This document shows positions 63,573-64,000 of a DNA stretch of 64,000 nt, one piece after another; position 1 is the stretch's first letter; each line of letters opens with the position of its first letter. The stretch spans positions 3,906,001 through 3,970,000 of the forward strand of contig NZ_CP046122.1 of NCBI RefSeq assembly GCF_009707365.1, in the 5' to 3' direction. The translations under genes and the position numbers were made by a program. Below the pieces are notes generated by a model. The model ran no database searches. It saw only the letters and a list, made by a program, of their open reading frames with translations, and had not been told where the DNA came from. The DNA comes from Microlunatus sp. Gsoil 973 (GTDB lineage: Bacteria > Actinomycetota > Actinomycetes > Propionibacteriales > Propionibacteriaceae).

Positions 63573-64000
63573 TCAGTCCTCGGCGAGGGTGACCTCCAGA
63601 CCACCGAGCATGGTGGCGGCCAGGTTGTACAGGAAGGACGCCAGAGTGGCCAGGGCGGTGAAGATCACCACGTCGATGCAGGCCAGGAACGCGGTCACAC
63701 CCATCACCTTCTGGGTGTTGACGTAGTCCTCAATCCGGAACGGCGTGGTGTCGCCCGGGCTCTGCAGAACGCTGCCGACGATCGAGTCGACCGAGGCGAA
63801 CAGCCCGGACGAACCGATCACCGTCCAGACGGCGAAGACTGCGACCACGAACACGATGCCGGCAGCGATGGAGAACATGAAGGACGTCTTCATCACCGAC
63901 CACGGGTCCAGCCGGGACAGCCGCAGCCGGGCCTTCCGGGTGCCGCGGGCGGTCCCCGCCCGTGGCTTGGCCGCCCGGGCCGGCTCGGACGGCGCCGATG
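63573..64000 (-). CDS. DUF3566 membrane protein (partial at window edge)
   Basis: The frame is open to the window edge and reads RKARLRLSRLDPWSVMKTSF then two hydrophobic helices (AAGIVFVVAVFAVWTVIG and FLACIDVVIFTALATLASFL), ending GLEVTLAED. This is the C-terminal part of a DUF3566 protein, which in Actinomycetota lies between gyrA and tRNA-Ile. It shows that the right flank is conserved chromosome, outside the ICE. The internal ATG at 63896 is not the true start. Confidence 0.93.
   Translation of the reverse strand, partial: SAPSEPARAAKPRAGTARGTRKARLRLSRLDPWSVMKTSFMFSIAAGIVFVVAVFAVWTVIGSSGLFASVDSIVGSVLQSPGDTTPFRIEDYVNTQKVMGVTAFLACIDVVIFTALATLASFLYNLAATMLGGLEVTLAED

Noticed and set aside
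1-64000. CRISPR arrays
   Set aside because: No regularly spaced repeats were seen; the only close direct repeat (3396-3419) is a simple 12-bp tandem pair.

Overview
The DNA is GC-rich actinobacterial sequence: GTG/TTG starts, tightly overlapping genes, a WhiB regulator and SCO6880-type transfer genes. The right edge carries a DUF3566 membrane gene followed by an intact tRNA-Ile(GAT), the usual arrangement downstream of gyrA in Actinomycetota. The genus cannot be fixed from this window; Propionibacteriales is a guess.

Almost the whole window is one integrative and conjugative element (ICE) of about 60 kb in the 3' end of tRNA-Ile. It is bounded by a perfect 56-bp direct repeat (3466-3521 and 63407-63462). 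Integrase and excisionase sit at the right end. The transfer region has a MinD-like ATPase, a pilin-like protein, VirB8-like, VirB6-like, SCO6880, VirB4-like and VirD4-like genes (26.5-35.4 kb, + strand), a MobF relaxase and an ArdC/primase fusion (46.7-52.6 kb, - strand), and a VirB1-like cell-wall hydrolase (20.2-21.8 kb). Regulation appears to involve an XRE repressor with an ImmA/IrrE partner, a DUF5919 HTH regulator, a WhiB protein, and a repeated palindrome NTAAC-N4-GTTRN in front of three key transcription units.

Left of the ICE (1-3.4 kb) is the relic of a related element in the same attachment site. Its integrase was split by an IS21-family insertion with a visible 5-bp target duplication, and it carries a 4-bp frameshift and an Asn in place of the catalytic Tyr. 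A truncated IS256-type transposase lies at the window edge.

Cargo falls in three blocks. Block A (3.7-20 kb) is a large composite defence operon: DUF4935 PIN protein (disrupted), Z1 ATPase, DUF4420 PD-(D/E)XK nuclease, GHKL/MORC-like ATPase, DUF499 ATPase with an N-terminal HEPN domain, DUF1156 DNA methylase (frameshifted), Vsr endonuclease and a PIN-like protein, with a divergent C5-cytosine methyltransferase. Block B (38.8-45.3 kb) holds a HAD pseudogene, an ApeA-like HEPN protein, a PD-(D/E)XK protein, an AlbA_2/Schlafen-like protein and a HEPN-like protein. Block C (53-59.5 kb) holds an ATP-dependent DNA ligase, an HTH protein, a HIRAN protein, a tRNA-like sequence, a HEPN protein and a membrane protein.

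Two recently inserted IS481-like elements disrupt the PIN gene and the ImmA/IrrE gene; in both cases removing the IS and one target copy restores the reading frame. Several cargo genes carry single-base indels while the transfer genes are intact: either decaying cargo or systematic homopolymer errors in the assembly. The most novel-looking item is a duplicated two-gene cassette (36323-38220 on +, 45664-46740 on -): a small acidic protein ending in an EIL..(Y/F)G(L/I)D motif plus a protein with two WY-containing repeats, each at or near the end of a transfer operon.
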